From the NCBI GenBank assembly GCA_018907035.1, contig JACCIC010000004.1, forward strand, positions 711,001-775,000: a stretch of 64,000 bases of DNA. Direction: 5' to 3'. The translations under genes and the position numbers were made by a program. The notes under the pieces are model-generated. The model ran no database searches, had not been told where the DNA came from, and saw only the letters and a program-made list of their open reading frames with translations. The stretch is from Sycobia sp. Sy_11 (lineage: Eukaryota > Arthropoda > Insecta > Hymenoptera > Epichrysomallidae). Positions 1-12,860 of the stretch are shown piece after piece (position 1 is the first letter of the stretch; each line of letters begins with the position of its first letter).

Positions 1-866
1 TTTTCATTGCACAAAGAAAATGGCGTAGCAAAAGTTAGTTTATATATAATTATTAACATATTTAATTACTATTTCAGAAACAGTATGATATATATTCGTC
101 GTTTTTTTTATTATGAGTCTAAAAATAATTGATGTGGTTTCTTCAAATTTCATAATTACAGTATAATAATTTTTCTCGTACCAGTGTCTCTGTCTCTTTA
201 TTCTTAGAAATTACAGTAATTTATATTGCACGTTTTTTCCGAGCATATCATAGTTATGGAAACACGAGGCTGCACGTATCGTGTAATGTAATAATAATTT
301 AATTTGCAAGGCTTTAACTCTTTGAGTCGCTTAACTAAACTACGCAATGTACTCAAACTCTTTGGTTTTAGAAAATTTTGAGACTTCTCAATCCCAACCT
401 GAGATTAATTTTTGAAAATAAAAAAAATTTAAGATGAAAAGAAATGTATACGCCTAATTATAATATTATGAGAAAATTAAGTTATATCTGTTAAATAAAG
501 ACCAATTCCAATTTCAACTTAACCATTTCAACCGTAAGGGTTCTTTGGTTTATGGAGTTAAATTTAAACGTGATCAATAAGTTTTGATATCTAAATATAA
601 TGAATATACTTTAAAAAACGTGAACGTGGAGCATTTTGAACGTTTTTTTGCTATGTAGTTGAAAAATTTTCGATTTTATTTGTCAATATGGTATTAGTGA
701 CCATTAAAATATTAAATATTTAAGAAAATGAAGACTGATCCTGTAATCAGTGGCTGAAAAGGCATAAATTGCAGCGAAAAACATGTAAGGTTTATTCTAA
801 ATTTTTTGTCAGCATAATAAGTATGTTTTTTTTCATTGTATAAATTTCAGCTATTAATAAATAAAG

Positions 867-908
<42 letters not shown>

Positions 909-1320
909 ATTAGATGAAAATCAGTACAAAAGTAATTATTTTAATTATTACAATGTATTATAAGTAGTGATATTTTTAGATTGAAAATATTTCTACGAAC
1001 TATTGTCAAAGAATGAATTTTGTCATTATTTAACACTATAATCTGGCAATATAAAAAGTTTTTTTGTCTATGAAATCTTATTCGCTCAGATATTTAATTC
1101 CATATGCTTTGAACTTTTAATTTCGTTTAGTTTTTATTTAGCTTATAACACTAGTTTTGTTATTTTCATATAATTATAATATCATACATTCGTATATTTT
1201 TATACATATAATTATTTAAAATAATGGTTTATTATTAATAAAATTTTCATTTTTCATCTATATCAGACCAGGAATCCTTGTACTAAAGAAACATATATAA
1301 TATATATATTAAATAAGATG
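1..1320. other. AT-rich non-coding DNA
   Basis: Strongly AT-rich sequence with many short A and T runs. No open frame of note, no splice-like exon and no RNA gene is visible. It contains one TA microsatellite, listed separately. Confidence 0.7.
869..905. repeat. (AT)n microsatellite
   Basis: About 18 uninterrupted AT units inside AT-rich DNA. Confidence 0.97.
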
Positions 1321-1535
1321 TTTGGAGTGCGAAGCTAATAACGAATAAGGATAAGAAAAAGAAGATAAATAATTAGGAGTAGTCAAGTACTTCTTACTTT
1401 TCAGTCTCTTCTCGTTCTGCTTTCTTTACTGACATTGCGCGCTTCTTGGTAATCGTGCACATGTATGAGAGAAAGGACGACACACATATAAATGCTAAAT
1501 GTAAGAGTATTTGACTCGTTACACTTTCTTTTCAG

Positions 1536-1536
<1 letters not shown>

Positions 1537-1601
<65 letters not shown>
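1537..1601. repeat. (TA)n microsatellite
   Basis: About 32 uninterrupted TA units. It is one of the longest pure TA tracts in the window. Confidence 0.97.
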
Positions 1602-1607
<6 letters not shown>

Positions 1608-1910
1608 GATGATTCACATGCCTATGTCTTGGGTGATGCTAACTTTCGAATTTCTCTTCTCATTTACGAACATATGCTCGCGACGGCTCGCGACTTTTTA
1701 AATTAAAGTTCAGCCTATATATAGTTTGCTCTCACTCCCTCCATTGTTTGGGAAGATTTTTTAATAAATTCAGTAAATTTTTTATTCCTATTTTTCCTCT
1801 CCATTTCTCGCGTCGGTCGCGTCGAATTGTTTCATAAATCCATCTCTATTTGCTCGAACAGCGCACTCATTGGCCAAAGAACCGTCTTCGGGACGTAACG
1901 GAGAATTTAT

Positions 1911-1920
1911 GCAGCAGCAG

Positions 1921-1953
<33 letters not shown>
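1911..1953. repeat. compound (CAG)n-(GA)n microsatellite
   Basis: A short GCA/CAG trinucleotide run at 1911-1923 passes directly into about 15 GA units at 1924-1953. Confidence 0.95.
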
Positions 1954-2360
1954 GCTGAAAAGAGCTGTACGCATTTACGGGCGCGCACGCATAAAACGCT
2001 CTTTTTTTCAAGCGAGCAAGAGCCAACGGCCGACGCTCCATCGCAGCGCTCAGGGATACTTCGGGACGTGTGCGCAACAGGAGACGCTGAATGCGGCCTG
2101 CACTGCCCTGTAAATCAGCGGCGCGCCGCCGTATTAGTTTCCCGAAATTATTGTGAAGCTCGCGGTGGCGAGAGTCAAGGTCAGAGCTCTCGGATTCTTT
2201 CGGCCGGTGCTGCGTGCACGCATGTGGTGTACGTTCAGAGTGCGAAAAGTATAGCGTTCGAGATCCTTTCAAAATTCATAACGCATGTGTATCGAGCTTC
2301 TTTTAAGGTACATTTTGACCCTTCCTTGACGATGCGATGCGTAATGCGTCCAAAAAAGTA

Positions 2361-4200
2361 ACCGCCGTTTATCAAAAAGTTTTTATTCCATTTAGTGTAC
2401 GAGTTGCAGAGATTATCTTGTATTTACTCTTTTAAATTCTTACTTTTGAACAAACATTCACTTTCATATGAAACTAATCAATCAAATGTATAAATATTAA
2501 ATTAAGTGCAAATGAAATTTTTACAAATAATCTTTATCCTATTTCTAGTCCATTGTTAAATATAAATGACTTTTACCTTCTCCGAACGAAAATTTTGTTC
2601 ATGATAGAAATTTAATTTGAATGATATTAATAATGCCCATATACATGGTCATTTTGCCAAAAATGCAAAAAAAATTCACGATCTATTTTTAAAATTTACA
2701 AGGGATAATTCAAAACCGACGATCAAAAGCTAAATCACTCTATGAATATTAATTCTAGCAACAATGTCAAATTAGAACAGAAATAAGATCTTTTAAATCG
2801 TTGAAGCAAAATTTAGTATACTTGATCTTGTAGTGCGTTAAGGTTACATAAACGTCAAGGTTACATAAAAGCCAAACTTCACGAAGACCGTAAAACGAAT
2901 AGAAAATTTTTGTTTGCCAGTATTCAGCAAGGATCGCATATAAAAGTACATAAATAATATTGTTCAACAGCATTGAAGAATTTTCTTTTCCAAGTTAACA
3001 TTTGACATTTGAACATGTGTATTGCTAAAAATTAGTATTGCAATATATATAGATGATATTCGAGAAACTGGCAGATATTCGGTGCCATTTGATAGAGAGC
3101 ACATGATAGCGATTGATTTGATCCAGATTGGCCGAGATACTTTTCTAATTAAAATATGATTAAATTGAATATCTTAGTTATACCCAAATAAATTATATAG
3201 TTTATTCTATAATTTTTATTTCTCGAATTCAGGCCAAGATTAAGGTTTCATGCAAACAAAATTTTTTTAATGAACTTATATTTATAATTCAAAAATATAG
3301 TTAATTATATGTATGATAAGTTGAAGTTCAGCTAATTATAAATACATTAGATAAATTTAGGCAGTCAATAATCCGCTGACGTCTAGAAATTCAAGGTACA
3401 TTCAGACAAACGCCAATTGAAACTAAAAAAAAGCTAAGCATTTAACAACTTAGGTTTGTTATAACCTTTTTGCTTGGAATGCTATTCTTTCTGGTAAAAA
3501 ATGGATTTACCGAGGTTTACATTAAACAAAAATACTTTAACTTGTATAATTCGAGAAAAGTACTATTAGGAAAGTAAAAAAGTCTCGTATTTTCAGAATA
3601 TGGGATAGAGTCAAGCCCTAAAACTTCACACTTCTCATTTAGGAAGTAATCCGAGCTAGCTCCCTCAATATTGACCAAATTTATCTCCTTGTATACATAT
3701 ATATTAACCTTATCCTAAACTAATTCGTTCTTGTTGCGTAAACAAACAAGACGACTGAAGAAGTTCGATCGCTGGATTCGTATACTCGTATAGAGATTGG
3801 CCGCGTTGTTATGTGCAGCTGCAACGCTTGGTTGCTCTCCAGTCGGCGAAGTTTCAAAAAATAACCTGAAATTTCAGATAAGCCGCGGTGTCAAAATTAG
3901 TTTTAAGTTTCAACGCTTCGTATCTATTTTACTCAAGTTTACGACGTTATTGCCAAAACGACGATGTCCTAGATAATATGAGTATTCATATCCGAGGTAT
4001 TATTAATACCCATAAACGATATGTACATGTATAAATTTAAATTAGCACGACACTGGCGAGCTTTACCCTAGACGAGGGTTGAAAAATAGCCTAAGAGAGA
4101 TTTATAAAATTCTTTTGAAAATCTATTATTGAAACATCGGGCGCGAATAAATAACTCACGAAACAATAACGCCTGAAAGCAACTCTATAGAAATATTTCT
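2361..4200. other. AT-rich non-coding DNA
   Basis: Low-GC sequence without recognisable exons. The word AAGGTTACATAAA occurs twice close together near 2.84-2.87 kb. At about 3.73-3.85 kb the composition rises and forkhead-like (GTAAACAAACA), CCAAT-like (ATTGG) and CAGCTG words appear together, too few to call an element. Confidence 0.6.
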
Positions 4201-4497
4201 ATAGAATTATGCTCCCCGCTTCGGTTTTCCCTCTGCTCTTCTTTTTCCATTGGCGATCCTTCGGTCCCTCGATGCGGCCGCGCATCACCGGTCGCCGAGG
4301 AGTTTCCGAGCTCGGAAAGACAAAGCACGCGCGAGAGAGAGAGAAAGAGAGAGGGGTGGGTGGGTGGTTGGGTGGTAGGGGAAAGATACGACTAGATTCC
4401 GCAGCAATGGGGCATAAATCACGTCGACGAGTGCCAATCGCTATATCGTCCGCCATTTCCCTCTCCTGCAACTCGCGCTTCGCCGATATTTGCGAGA

Positions 4498-4501
<4 letters not shown>

Positions 4502-4546
<45 letters not shown>
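4502..4546. repeat. (AT)n microsatellite
   Basis: About 22 AT units embedded in GC-rich DNA. Confidence 0.97.
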
Positions 4547-4550
<4 letters not shown>

Positions 4551-4551
4551 A

Positions 4552-4567
4552 GCGCGGGTGCCCGCGC
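4552..4567. repeat. short perfect inverted repeat
   Basis: GCGCGGG and CCCGCGC arms are separated by only two bases, immediately after the TA tract. A tight cruciform could form, with no evidence of function. Confidence 0.8.
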
Positions 4568-4646
4568 CGCACTGTTCGGAGATCTGGCTGAACTGAACGC
4601 TGTATTGCACGTGCACGTAAGCGGAGTGAAAAAGGGGGACGGGGGC

Positions 4647-4649
<3 letters not shown>

Positions 4650-4676
<27 letters not shown>
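4650..4676. repeat. (GA)n microsatellite
   Basis: About 13 GA units inside a longer purine-rich stretch at roughly 4.62-4.77 kb. Confidence 0.95.
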
Positions 4677-4677
<1 letters not shown>

Positions 4678-5372
4678 GGGAGAGAAGATAGAGAGAAAGA
4701 GGAAGGCAGAGGAAGCGACAAGGAGGAAAAAGCGGAGTAAAGGTGCACGTCAGAGTGAGAGAGAGGGGAGGGGAATAAAGGTATTGACGGACGCTTCGCG
4801 AGCAACGGCGCAGTGGCGTGAGCGAGCGAGCCAGCGAGCGCGTAACAAAGAGAGAGAACGAGAGCCACGGCGCTGCAACGGTGACGGCGGCGGCGCATTC
4901 CTGGTCAAACCGCATATCACGTCCAACGGCAGGACTCTGATAGCTCCGCTACCCTCTGCCTCCCCCGCCCCTCCCTCTCCTTCTAACTATTCCTTCCGCG
5001 CGCGTGTGAACGGACTAAGCAGATATATACATATACAAGGAAGCCCGGAGAAGGGCTTTCGCCGCCATATTATGGAGGCGTTCTTTGTGGCTGAGCAGAC
5101 TTCTTGGTATGTTTGCGAGAGAAGACGAAGGGGGGGGGATGGATTGTAATTACTCCCGTATATTAGATGCGAGTGCGGGACGCGGAAGTCCACCGAGACG
5201 CAAACCAGATGTATCTGTGATAGAAATAGAGTGGCCGCCGCGCTTGACCTTTGCCATTGTGCAAAGTCAATGCCAAATGATTATAATGTTTTTGTTTTTT
5301 ATAAATATCACGTCGCGCTGATCATACAAACTTTAAATTTGATACTTTTCAAGTGCTTCTTATATATATGAA

Positions 5373-5400
5373 CGCGCGCGCGCGCGCGTCTGTGTGTGTG
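5373..5400. repeat. (CG)n-(TG)n alternating purine-pyrimidine tract
   Basis: Eight CG units pass into TG units. The type of sequence is known to favour left-handed DNA. Confidence 0.9.
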
Positions 5401-6577
5401 TACAATACGTGCGTGCGCGCATATTGTACGCAGAAATTATACAGAACCATAAGTATTTTTTAACCCTTCGTTTTCTATTAATAATTTGATGTGATTTATT
5501 TTTTGAATTTGCATTTAAAATAAAGAATACCACGCAATATTATACGAGTATCGTACATATATTGCACATATATAGTCACTACGCTAATCGAGCTTATGTG
5601 AAAAAATATTGATATATTAAAAGGCTGCAATGAAGCAACCTCGTTTTAAGCAAGATATCAATTTAAAATAGAAAATATTTTTGTTCCAATAAGAGAAAAA
5701 CACGCAAAATATGAATTACTATAATTAAATACAAAATTAAACAAAAAAAAACTTAATTTGTATTATAGAAGGCATACAGAACTGTCAAAGATTGATACAG
5801 AAATGTACAAGAAGAAATGACAATAATACATAGTAATTTAATCAGAAATCGTAAAACATGTAAGAAATTAGTATAGTTATTAAAGAAATTTTAGAATTTC
5901 AATGGCAAATTTTCAAATGTTCGCGTAGAAAATTTCCTAGAAGTATGCACTTTTTTTAGACACTTTATAGTCTGAGATCAAATCATTGATGGCCATTATT
6001 ATAATTTTTGTTACTATATAGAAAAAAATTTCGTGTAATTGTATATCGTAGGTAGTAGTAGCGCTCGAGGAGAAATTACGAGTGCTGAATTCGAGGGAAT
6101 TCAGCGCACCAACTAAGTTATAGGGATAAGGAATGAATTTGCGGAGAATTAAGGAATTATTGAGTCGAATCTCTCTGATAAATGGTTCGGGGGCGGCTGA
6201 TATACGGCTGGTAGGCGAGGGTGAGTAACCGTGCTTTTATACATACCACTATGGAAAGATAGTGTGTGTATGTATAGATATATATATATATAACGTAGGA
6301 AAGTAAGAAAGAGGAAAAAGGAGGAAAGCGGGGGAAAGGTTAATAGCCAAGCTCGCCTTGTACCGGATACTCGACTCTGTAGATTGACAAAGCCTTTGCG
6401 CATTGGAGCGCCGTTCCAATTGGATCTTTTTTATCGAAACGCTTCAATTTTTTCTATTTTACAATCTTTTAATAAACTTTTCTGTTATCTGTATAATATT
6501 GATGATATTAATAATAATATTATTAAGCTTCTAATTTTATACATGTTATATGGCCCGAGTTCAATTCCTGTAAACCG

Positions 6578-6579
<2 letters not shown>

Positions 6580-6630
<51 letters not shown>
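6580..6630. repeat. (AT)n microsatellite
   Basis: About 25 AT units. Confidence 0.97.
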
Positions 6631-6633
<3 letters not shown>

Positions 6634-6804
6634 ATTGGCTGGTTCAACTCTGATTACTGTTTAATCGCATGATTATTCGGATTTTTTTTACATAAAAGTC
6701 ATTAATTACATGATCTTCATACACCGTTCGGAATTACAGTCTTTGCAGTTTCATTCAAGTCCAAAATAATAGATATTTTTGAAATTAACTTATGCACAAG
6801 TCAG

Positions 6805-6808
<4 letters not shown>

Positions 6809-6847
<39 letters not shown>
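6809..6847. repeat. (TA)n microsatellite
   Basis: About 19 TA units. Confidence 0.97.
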
Positions 6848-6850
<3 letters not shown>

Positions 6851-8090
6851 CAATGACGACAGTTCTCAAACGCGCAAGGCGCAAAGAGAGCTGATCCTGC
6901 TACTACTACAGCTGCTGCTGTTATGAGTAAAGAAGGCAGAGAGAGAAGAGTTCACTTCTTACTTCTACTGAACTGCAAGGTCGCCACCGTCATCTCCGTC
7001 TGCTCAGTAAGTCGGTTATATGCGCGTTCGCATGCGTGGTACCGGCGCGCCTTTGACCTTTTCTCTGATTTTCTTTCCCTCTCCTTCCATACACAAACCT
7101 ATATGATACGATCAATTTCATCCTGTATTAGTTTTTTAATTATTCCGACAATTTTGAGCCGATGACCATATTATAGTTCAGCTTTTTTTACTGGTTTCTT
7201 TCGCTTCTGTCTTCGAAATAGACAGAATACATTAAAGATAAAACAAATTTGTAAGATATACATGATGCGGCTTTTCTTCAGATTCGAATAGATTTTTAGT
7301 CATTACATACATAACTCTTGAGCTTGATATTGCTTATATTTTAAGAAGAACGATTACCTATAAAGTAAAAATTCGCCTCATCTCTCCATAGTTTCCTTAC
7401 ACATTCCTTTTCTTGAAATACGGGCTGAATCGTCGTTAAAAGTTCAATTTATTTCAGTTTGAATATTATAAACAAAATAAAATGAGTAATTGAATTTATA
7501 TAAAGCTAGACTTGTTAAAAAATTATTTAAAATTATATAAACTAACCATGAATAATGTTCAATATGTGTTGGAATTATTCAAATAAATTATTCTTTTTAA
7601 ATTTTAACACAAATTATTATTGCATCTTATTGCTGCTACAATCTTATACGATAGTACTAATTCGATTGTGAATTCAACCTTAAAATAATTCTAAATCCAG
7701 AATAAGAAAATTGAGTATATAATATATTTCATAAGTATAATTTCAAAAAAATAATATAGATAACTACAGACGATCGTAATCCAAAATGATTGGAAACTAT
7801 GATACTGTTCGTATAAATAGACACTAACTTACATATTGCATATGTATAACAATATTTGACCCAGAAACTTATTGAGTTTTTGCAAATTTTCTTAGTATAT
7901 TTGTTATATTTTATGAGTGTTTATCCTTTTTGTTATTATAAACTCGTTACGAGTTTGGTTGTGAGATAAGGTTAATCATTTATTTAAATGAATCACAACT
8001 CTTAAAAAAAAGTTAAAAAAATAAAATTTTTGACAATAACATCAATAATAAACTTTGATATTATTTTAATATATTACCACTAAGATCTTG

Positions 8091-8151
<61 letters not shown>

Positions 8152-8275
8152 AGAATTTCCACATTTGAGTTGTTCAAGTAGTTATTCCTTTTTTACGCTT
8201 TAAGGGTTCATTGTGGGGTTTTCATCGATTTCGTTTCACTACCATCTTCGCTTACAAAAAATCACGTCATAAGAA

Positions 8276-8278
<3 letters not shown>
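6848..8278. other. mostly AT-rich non-coding DNA
   Basis: A moderately GC-rich 200-bp patch at 6.85-7.08 kb has CTG/CAG words. The rest is AT-rich. A TATAAATAG word occurs at 7812-7820, but such words are expected by chance in AT-rich DNA. No gene recognised. Confidence 0.6.
8093..8146. repeat. (TA)n microsatellite
   Basis: About 27 TA units. Confidence 0.97.
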
Positions 8279-8320
<42 letters not shown>

Positions 8321-8324
8321 GAGA
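8279..8324. repeat. (GA)n microsatellite
   Basis: About 22 GA units with one GG interruption. Confidence 0.95.
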
Positions 8325-8528
8325 AAGAAACGGGGGTGGGCACAAAACTGATGGGACAAGAGACACTGCCACGTTGCGCCGCGACCACCGCAACGTCGTT
8401 TGCAACAAAAGGGAGCAAAAAAAGGAAGACGACGGAGGGCAAAAAGCGCGGAGGAAATGGCATCGAAAAAGACAGGAAAAAGAGAAGCGCTATTAAAAGA
8501 AGAAAGAACTAGGAAGAGTTGGGGGGTC

Positions 8529-8585
<57 letters not shown>

Positions 8586-8740
8586 TGTGTGTGTATGTGT
8601 GTGTGTCCTGGTCAGAAAACCGGCCTCATCGCCGACGAGTGCAGTTTAGTATCGCGCCATTAATAATCCCCGCGCGCTCGGGCGTGGGACGGCCGGGAGG
8701 GAAAAGGAAAAGAAAATGACGTTTTACTGTCTTTGAAAGC
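8325..8740. other. purine-rich islet
   Basis: Purine-rich plus strand of moderate GC. The open frames here are Arg-Glu and Ser-Leu translations of the GA tract. No gene recognised. Confidence 0.6.
8530..8606. repeat. compound (GA)n-(GT)n microsatellite
   Basis: About 26 GA units change without a gap into GT units, with one TA interruption. The GA half is a mirror repeat able to form triplex DNA. Confidence 0.96.
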
Positions 8741-9441
8741 ATTGCGTGACGAATATGATGGCGATGTACACGTACATATCTACAAACATACACACATACA
8801 TTTTATATATCTACAGATAATATATGTATATGTATAATAGAACGAAAAAATTGTTATCAATGCAGGAACATCAATTAGAAGAAGACTCTGTTTTATTTCG
8901 CCTCAAATCTATTACTTGTTTTCAAATAAATAATTTTTTCTTCTAAATTTTTAATCTTCAACTGTTGAGTTCAAAATATGTTTGACGTAGCTTTAACTTT
9001 TAAATTAGGATGAATTTTGTATTTGAAGGATCAAAATGCACGAAAAAGATGTTTAAAAAAAGTTACATTTCAAAACTGTATTGTATGATAAATCTGTAAC
9101 ATTCTGTATTCTTTCAGAATTATAACATAATTCTGTTATTTGTAATTATGATAGAATATATACAATAAAAATAATAGCCACTTAATAATACCGCCCTACC
9201 ATCTTATTTTTTGTGGAGTTATATTATTTATGCGTGCGTAATCGCGCTCGGTCATCCGCGTTTTACATCCAGCTGTCGTCACTGCTCCCGAGAACATGGG
9301 AATTACGGATTTATCTGGATTTTCAATATATAATATCATATATATACCTCTTTGATCGTTGTATTTCTCGAATGATTAAGATAGATATATGCATATACGC
9401 ACAATTTTTAATTGTTTCTATAAAGCCCTAATGACTATTAT

Positions 9442-9525
<84 letters not shown>

Positions 9526-9780
9526 AACATATGAAATTAAAAAATATGAAAGTATTTATATTCGTTGAAAATTGCAATGAATTGGATATATTTTCGTATA
9601 CAGAACTACACAGATTTTAAATATAATTAATTTAAATACAAATGTATTTTTGTATAAAAGGTTTTTAACCAAAAAATTTTACTTCTTACAATTCAATTTT
9701 TTCACGATAAAATATTTTTTATATAATATAGAAGATTTATTTTATTAAATTAATAAACTTATATTTCGGATATATGTGAG
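8741..9780. other. AT-rich non-coding DNA
   Basis: AT-rich DNA around one long TA tract. No coding or RNA features recognised. Confidence 0.65.
9449..9522. repeat. (TA)n microsatellite, one interruption
   Basis: Two TA tracts separated by a single C substitution (TATACATATA) near 9485. About 37 units in total. Confidence 0.97.
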
Positions 9781-10170
9781 GTTGCGAGAATGCTCCAAGA
9801 AATGTTTAACGGTTGCACTTCTTAGAATTTCGGTGCAGGCAGCCGAGGTTCGCGAGTCGCGAGTCTCTTCCTGTGCCTCTCCCCCTTCCCCTTTTGCATT
9901 CGGCCCGGTCTGGCCCGATCGCCGAAGTGCCATCTGTGCGGCATCTATGCGGCATCTATGCGGCATCTATGCGGCATTCATTTTCGCATCGACAACAGGG
10001 CTGCCGTGAATTTTCAACTTAGATTTTAATTTTACGTTTAGAGGAGCCGCGCGCATCGCCTTCAGCTGGCTTCGCTTAGGCGTGCGCAGGTGTGTCGGAC
10101 CCTCGACGTCGCTTCGCGCGCGTCTTCCGTCCGTTATTTCGACACGACACCTAACTTTGTCCCTGTTCTA
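9781..10170. other. GC-rich islet
   Basis: Moderately GC-rich with CpG. Frames on both strands are short and overlap. No gene recognised, and a short minisatellite lies inside. Confidence 0.55.
9938..9977. repeat. 11-bp minisatellite
   Basis: GCGGCATCTAT is repeated three times exactly (9938-9948, 9949-9959, 9960-9970), followed by a partial fourth copy. A degenerate half copy precedes it. Confidence 0.93.
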
Positions 10171-10286
10171 TTTTGTTATCCTATTGTTCACATACCAACA
10201 TTGTTTTTGATAAAAAAAATCTTAATAAATTTATTATTATTACTAATATTTTTTATCTATATTATGTAATAGCCATATGTAGAGAG

Positions 10287-10336
<50 letters not shown>

Positions 10337-11725
10337 AGAGGGGGTTAATCATCTATTGTATGCAGAAAAAATCCCTAATAGGGCTGTTATAATATGAAAC
10401 TCCGTTAGAAATTTCGTTGCGGCAGTTGAGAGAAGAAAGGTAAATTAAGTTCTAAAACAAAGCGGAAAGAGCCTGAGTTCTTTTTTCACATTTTCGTCTT
10501 GATGGGTGCTTCTCGACGCATTTCTTTATATATCAATTGTTACGGAAAGAATGAACTAAATAAACAAGGAGTTGAAGAAAAACAGGCACTTCTAGACTTG
10601 CGCGGCCGAGCATCTCATCCCGGACCTTCCGTTTTCGCGACGGAAACGGAGACGGATGCTCTCCCGCTGAGCCGCCCATGCCACAGTTCGCTTATTTACA
10701 ACTCCTATTTTATCATCGGTATTCTGAGAGTAAGACGAGATGAATGTTAATTATTATATACTCATGCGTTCACTCGCGAGATTCCCGAGATGCAGCGGCT
10801 GCACGGCGCCGTTTATCTCGTCCGCGGTCATATATATATATAGCTTTCTCCTTCACTTTCTATCAATTCCTATTCATCTTCGATACTATACCTCAAGAGG
10901 CACATTTGGTAAGGAAATGTGATACTCTTTTCTTTATTTTTGACTCCATACCTATCGGGAATAGCTTATGATTCTTAGAGCTGTGTTATTCGCTGCATAT
11001 ACGCGTATACTTTACAGAAAAACGACTGCCCCATTATAGTAGGTTTATTTCAATGAACAATTTTTCTTGTAATACCAGAAGAAGAGGCTAGAAATCACAT
11101 TTAACATTATAGAATATTGTCAAATTAAGCGAATTTTATAAAAGATAAATTTTATAAAAAAAGCTCTTAAAATACGAGCTCTAATTCTACTTTCTTCGTT
11201 GTGATTATCGTTCTAATCAAAATTCGTAAATTATTCCGAAACTGATTATGTACTTTTAACTGCATGCGGGTGAAAATTGACACTGACATTTTGACAATAC
11301 TGAATTGTGTGTAATGTAATTGGCGCACGAACATACGCCCTAATTCATCCTTAGTAAAGCTGGCAAGTTTTTTCGGAAAAACCGTGTATACATACTACTT
11401 ATCTCTTCGAAACTGTTGCTGACTAAAATTACATTGTACTACTTGTTATAGAAGTTTTTAGACATTACACGGGGCGGTATATAAATGTAATAATAATAAA
11501 CGATTTGATCTTAAGGTGCCGGAGTAAAATTTAACCGTCTTAATCATGCTATACAGCGCATGTAGTTCGATAACGATTTTGATGCAATATAGAAATTTCT
11601 AAAGTAATTTGAGTAAACAAAAACACATTTGTGGTTAGTTCGCTGAATTAAAAGTTTCATTAATTGTAACAGATGTTTCGCTTTTCAGCTTTTTCTCAAT
11701 GATAACTATATATGGAGTCACATTT
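10171..11725. other. mixed non-coding DNA
   Basis: AT-rich flanks with a slightly GC-richer 10.5-10.83 kb patch. No exon-like frame, RNA gene or mobile element seen. Confidence 0.6.
10288..10331. repeat. (TA)n microsatellite
   Basis: About 22 TA units. Confidence 0.97.
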
Positions 11726-11726
11726 T

Positions 11727-12860
11727 GTTACCGCGTAATTACCGGTTTTAATTACCCCCTTTTTTGCCTACATTCTCGTGTACTAGCAGGGATAGGGTTG
11801 GATAAACGATACTCGTGACGCGGATTTTACGATCCCAAAACGAATTTTCCTTGCGAAATTCGTTACCAAGATCGGAGTGTAGGGGCCAAAATGATTGGAT
11901 TCCGTCAGGAGTGATACCGGTATCTTACCGCGTGAACGCTTAGATAACGATCAGTACCTTACCCAGAATTCAATTATGCTATGGACACCCCGAACACTGA
12001 ATAGGGAATTAGTTATAATTAATATAGACAATAATACTCACTGTTGGATTTATTTAACGTTTCCTTTTACAGCAAATATTCTATTGATATAAGGCGCGGA
12101 CCGATCTGGCGGTAGTAGAAGTGCTCAGCACGCGGTGAGACGACTAAGTAAACGTTAAGAAGAGGAAAAACGCGGTTGAAAACGGCTCCTCGTCTAGTGA
12201 GGGCGTATTAATAAAAAAAAAACTCAAACGCGAAGGGTCACTGCGTACCGCTGGCCTAGCGCCGATGGATAGGTCAGTTTTCGCTTCTTGTAATATATAC
12301 GTCGGGTTACCGCTGAGAGCGCTCACCTCGACGTTTAGTATATTAGAGGAAGGCGAATGGTCGCAGCGCCTAACTGACAGACCGCCCAGGGCGCCTTGTC
12401 AGTTACGGGGGCCTTCCGCACAGCCGTATACCGGGGTACAGCCTAAAGCTTTCCTCAATATACCACGGATGCGGCGGAATGGCACGCGGAGTCGCGATGT
12501 TTCAATTGTACTATATGTCGGTATATCGCTATAAGTGCGTTTTACTCGACATACCGAGTACACTCCAGAATACCACTGCGTCAGATATACCGCTAATGCT
12601 TTCTCTGAGACAGTGCTTCTCTGGAGGGACCCCGAAACTGGGATACTCGTTGCGTTTTTCCACCTCCTTATATACGAAAAATCTAACGTTGCGCTTATGG
12701 AAAAGTCGTAAAAGATAGTTTTGGACCAATAAGTTCATGATATCTCATCTACTCGCCCTCCTTCAAAACGTAGTTGCGTTAGCCCTATGCAAGCCTTGCG
12801 GCGGTGGGGAATAGATTACGACTTTTCCAAAGCATATGGGGAATAAGTACAGCGCGAGCT
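11727..12860. mobile_element. possible degenerate transposon or solo-LTR remnant
   Basis: This 1.1-kb block differs from both neighbours. GC is intermediate, there are no microsatellites, and the word content is complex. It sits abruptly between very AT-rich flanks. Internal short inverted words are present, including the arms at 12699-12711 and 12816-12828. No reverse transcriptase, integrase or transposase frame is visible; the longest frames are below 90 codons. Both boundaries are approximate, and no target-site duplication was identified. A solo LTR of a Gypsy- or Pao-type element, a miniature DNA transposon or simply conserved non-coding DNA are all possible. The call is inference from texture. 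Confidence 0.3.
12695..12833. repeat. inverted repeat
   Basis: GGAAAAGTCGTAA (12699-12711) returns as its exact reverse complement at 12816-12828, with partial matching (GCTT-like) just outside. The loop is about 104 bp. It could be terminal repeats of a miniature element or a chance hairpin. Confidence 0.7.

Larger units (their letters stand above)
1321..2360. other. mixed non-coding block with GA and CAG repeats
   Basis: Composition rises to moderate or high GC from about 1.85 kb. Overlapping open frames on both strands here all run through the GA tract and give Arg-Glu or Leu-Ser runs, so none is treated as a gene. No regulatory site stands out. Confidence 0.6.
4201..5320. other. GC-rich block with GA and TA tracts
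   Basis: CpG-containing GC-rich sequence, purine-rich on the plus strand. Overlapping frames of up to 238 codons on both strands are produced by the GA and TA tracts and by low stop density, and none looks like a protein. Near 5.04-5.09 kb there is a small stem (AAGCCC/GGGCTT) and a GCCGCCAT word followed by ATTATGGAGGCG. Whether this is a promoter cannot be told. Confidence 0.6.
5321..6840. other. AT-rich non-coding DNA
   Basis: AT-rich with a small CG/TG alternation at the start. No exon, RNA gene or mobile element is recognised. Confidence 0.65.

Noticed and set aside
4199..4915. 238-codon minus-strand frame
   Set aside because: Runs through the GA and TA tracts and yields Leu-Ser and Ile-Tyr repeats; no protein feature.
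7812..7820. TATAAATAG word as a TATA box
   Set aside because: It lies in AT-rich DNA with no other promoter word, and a similar word at 34374 shows that chance suffices.
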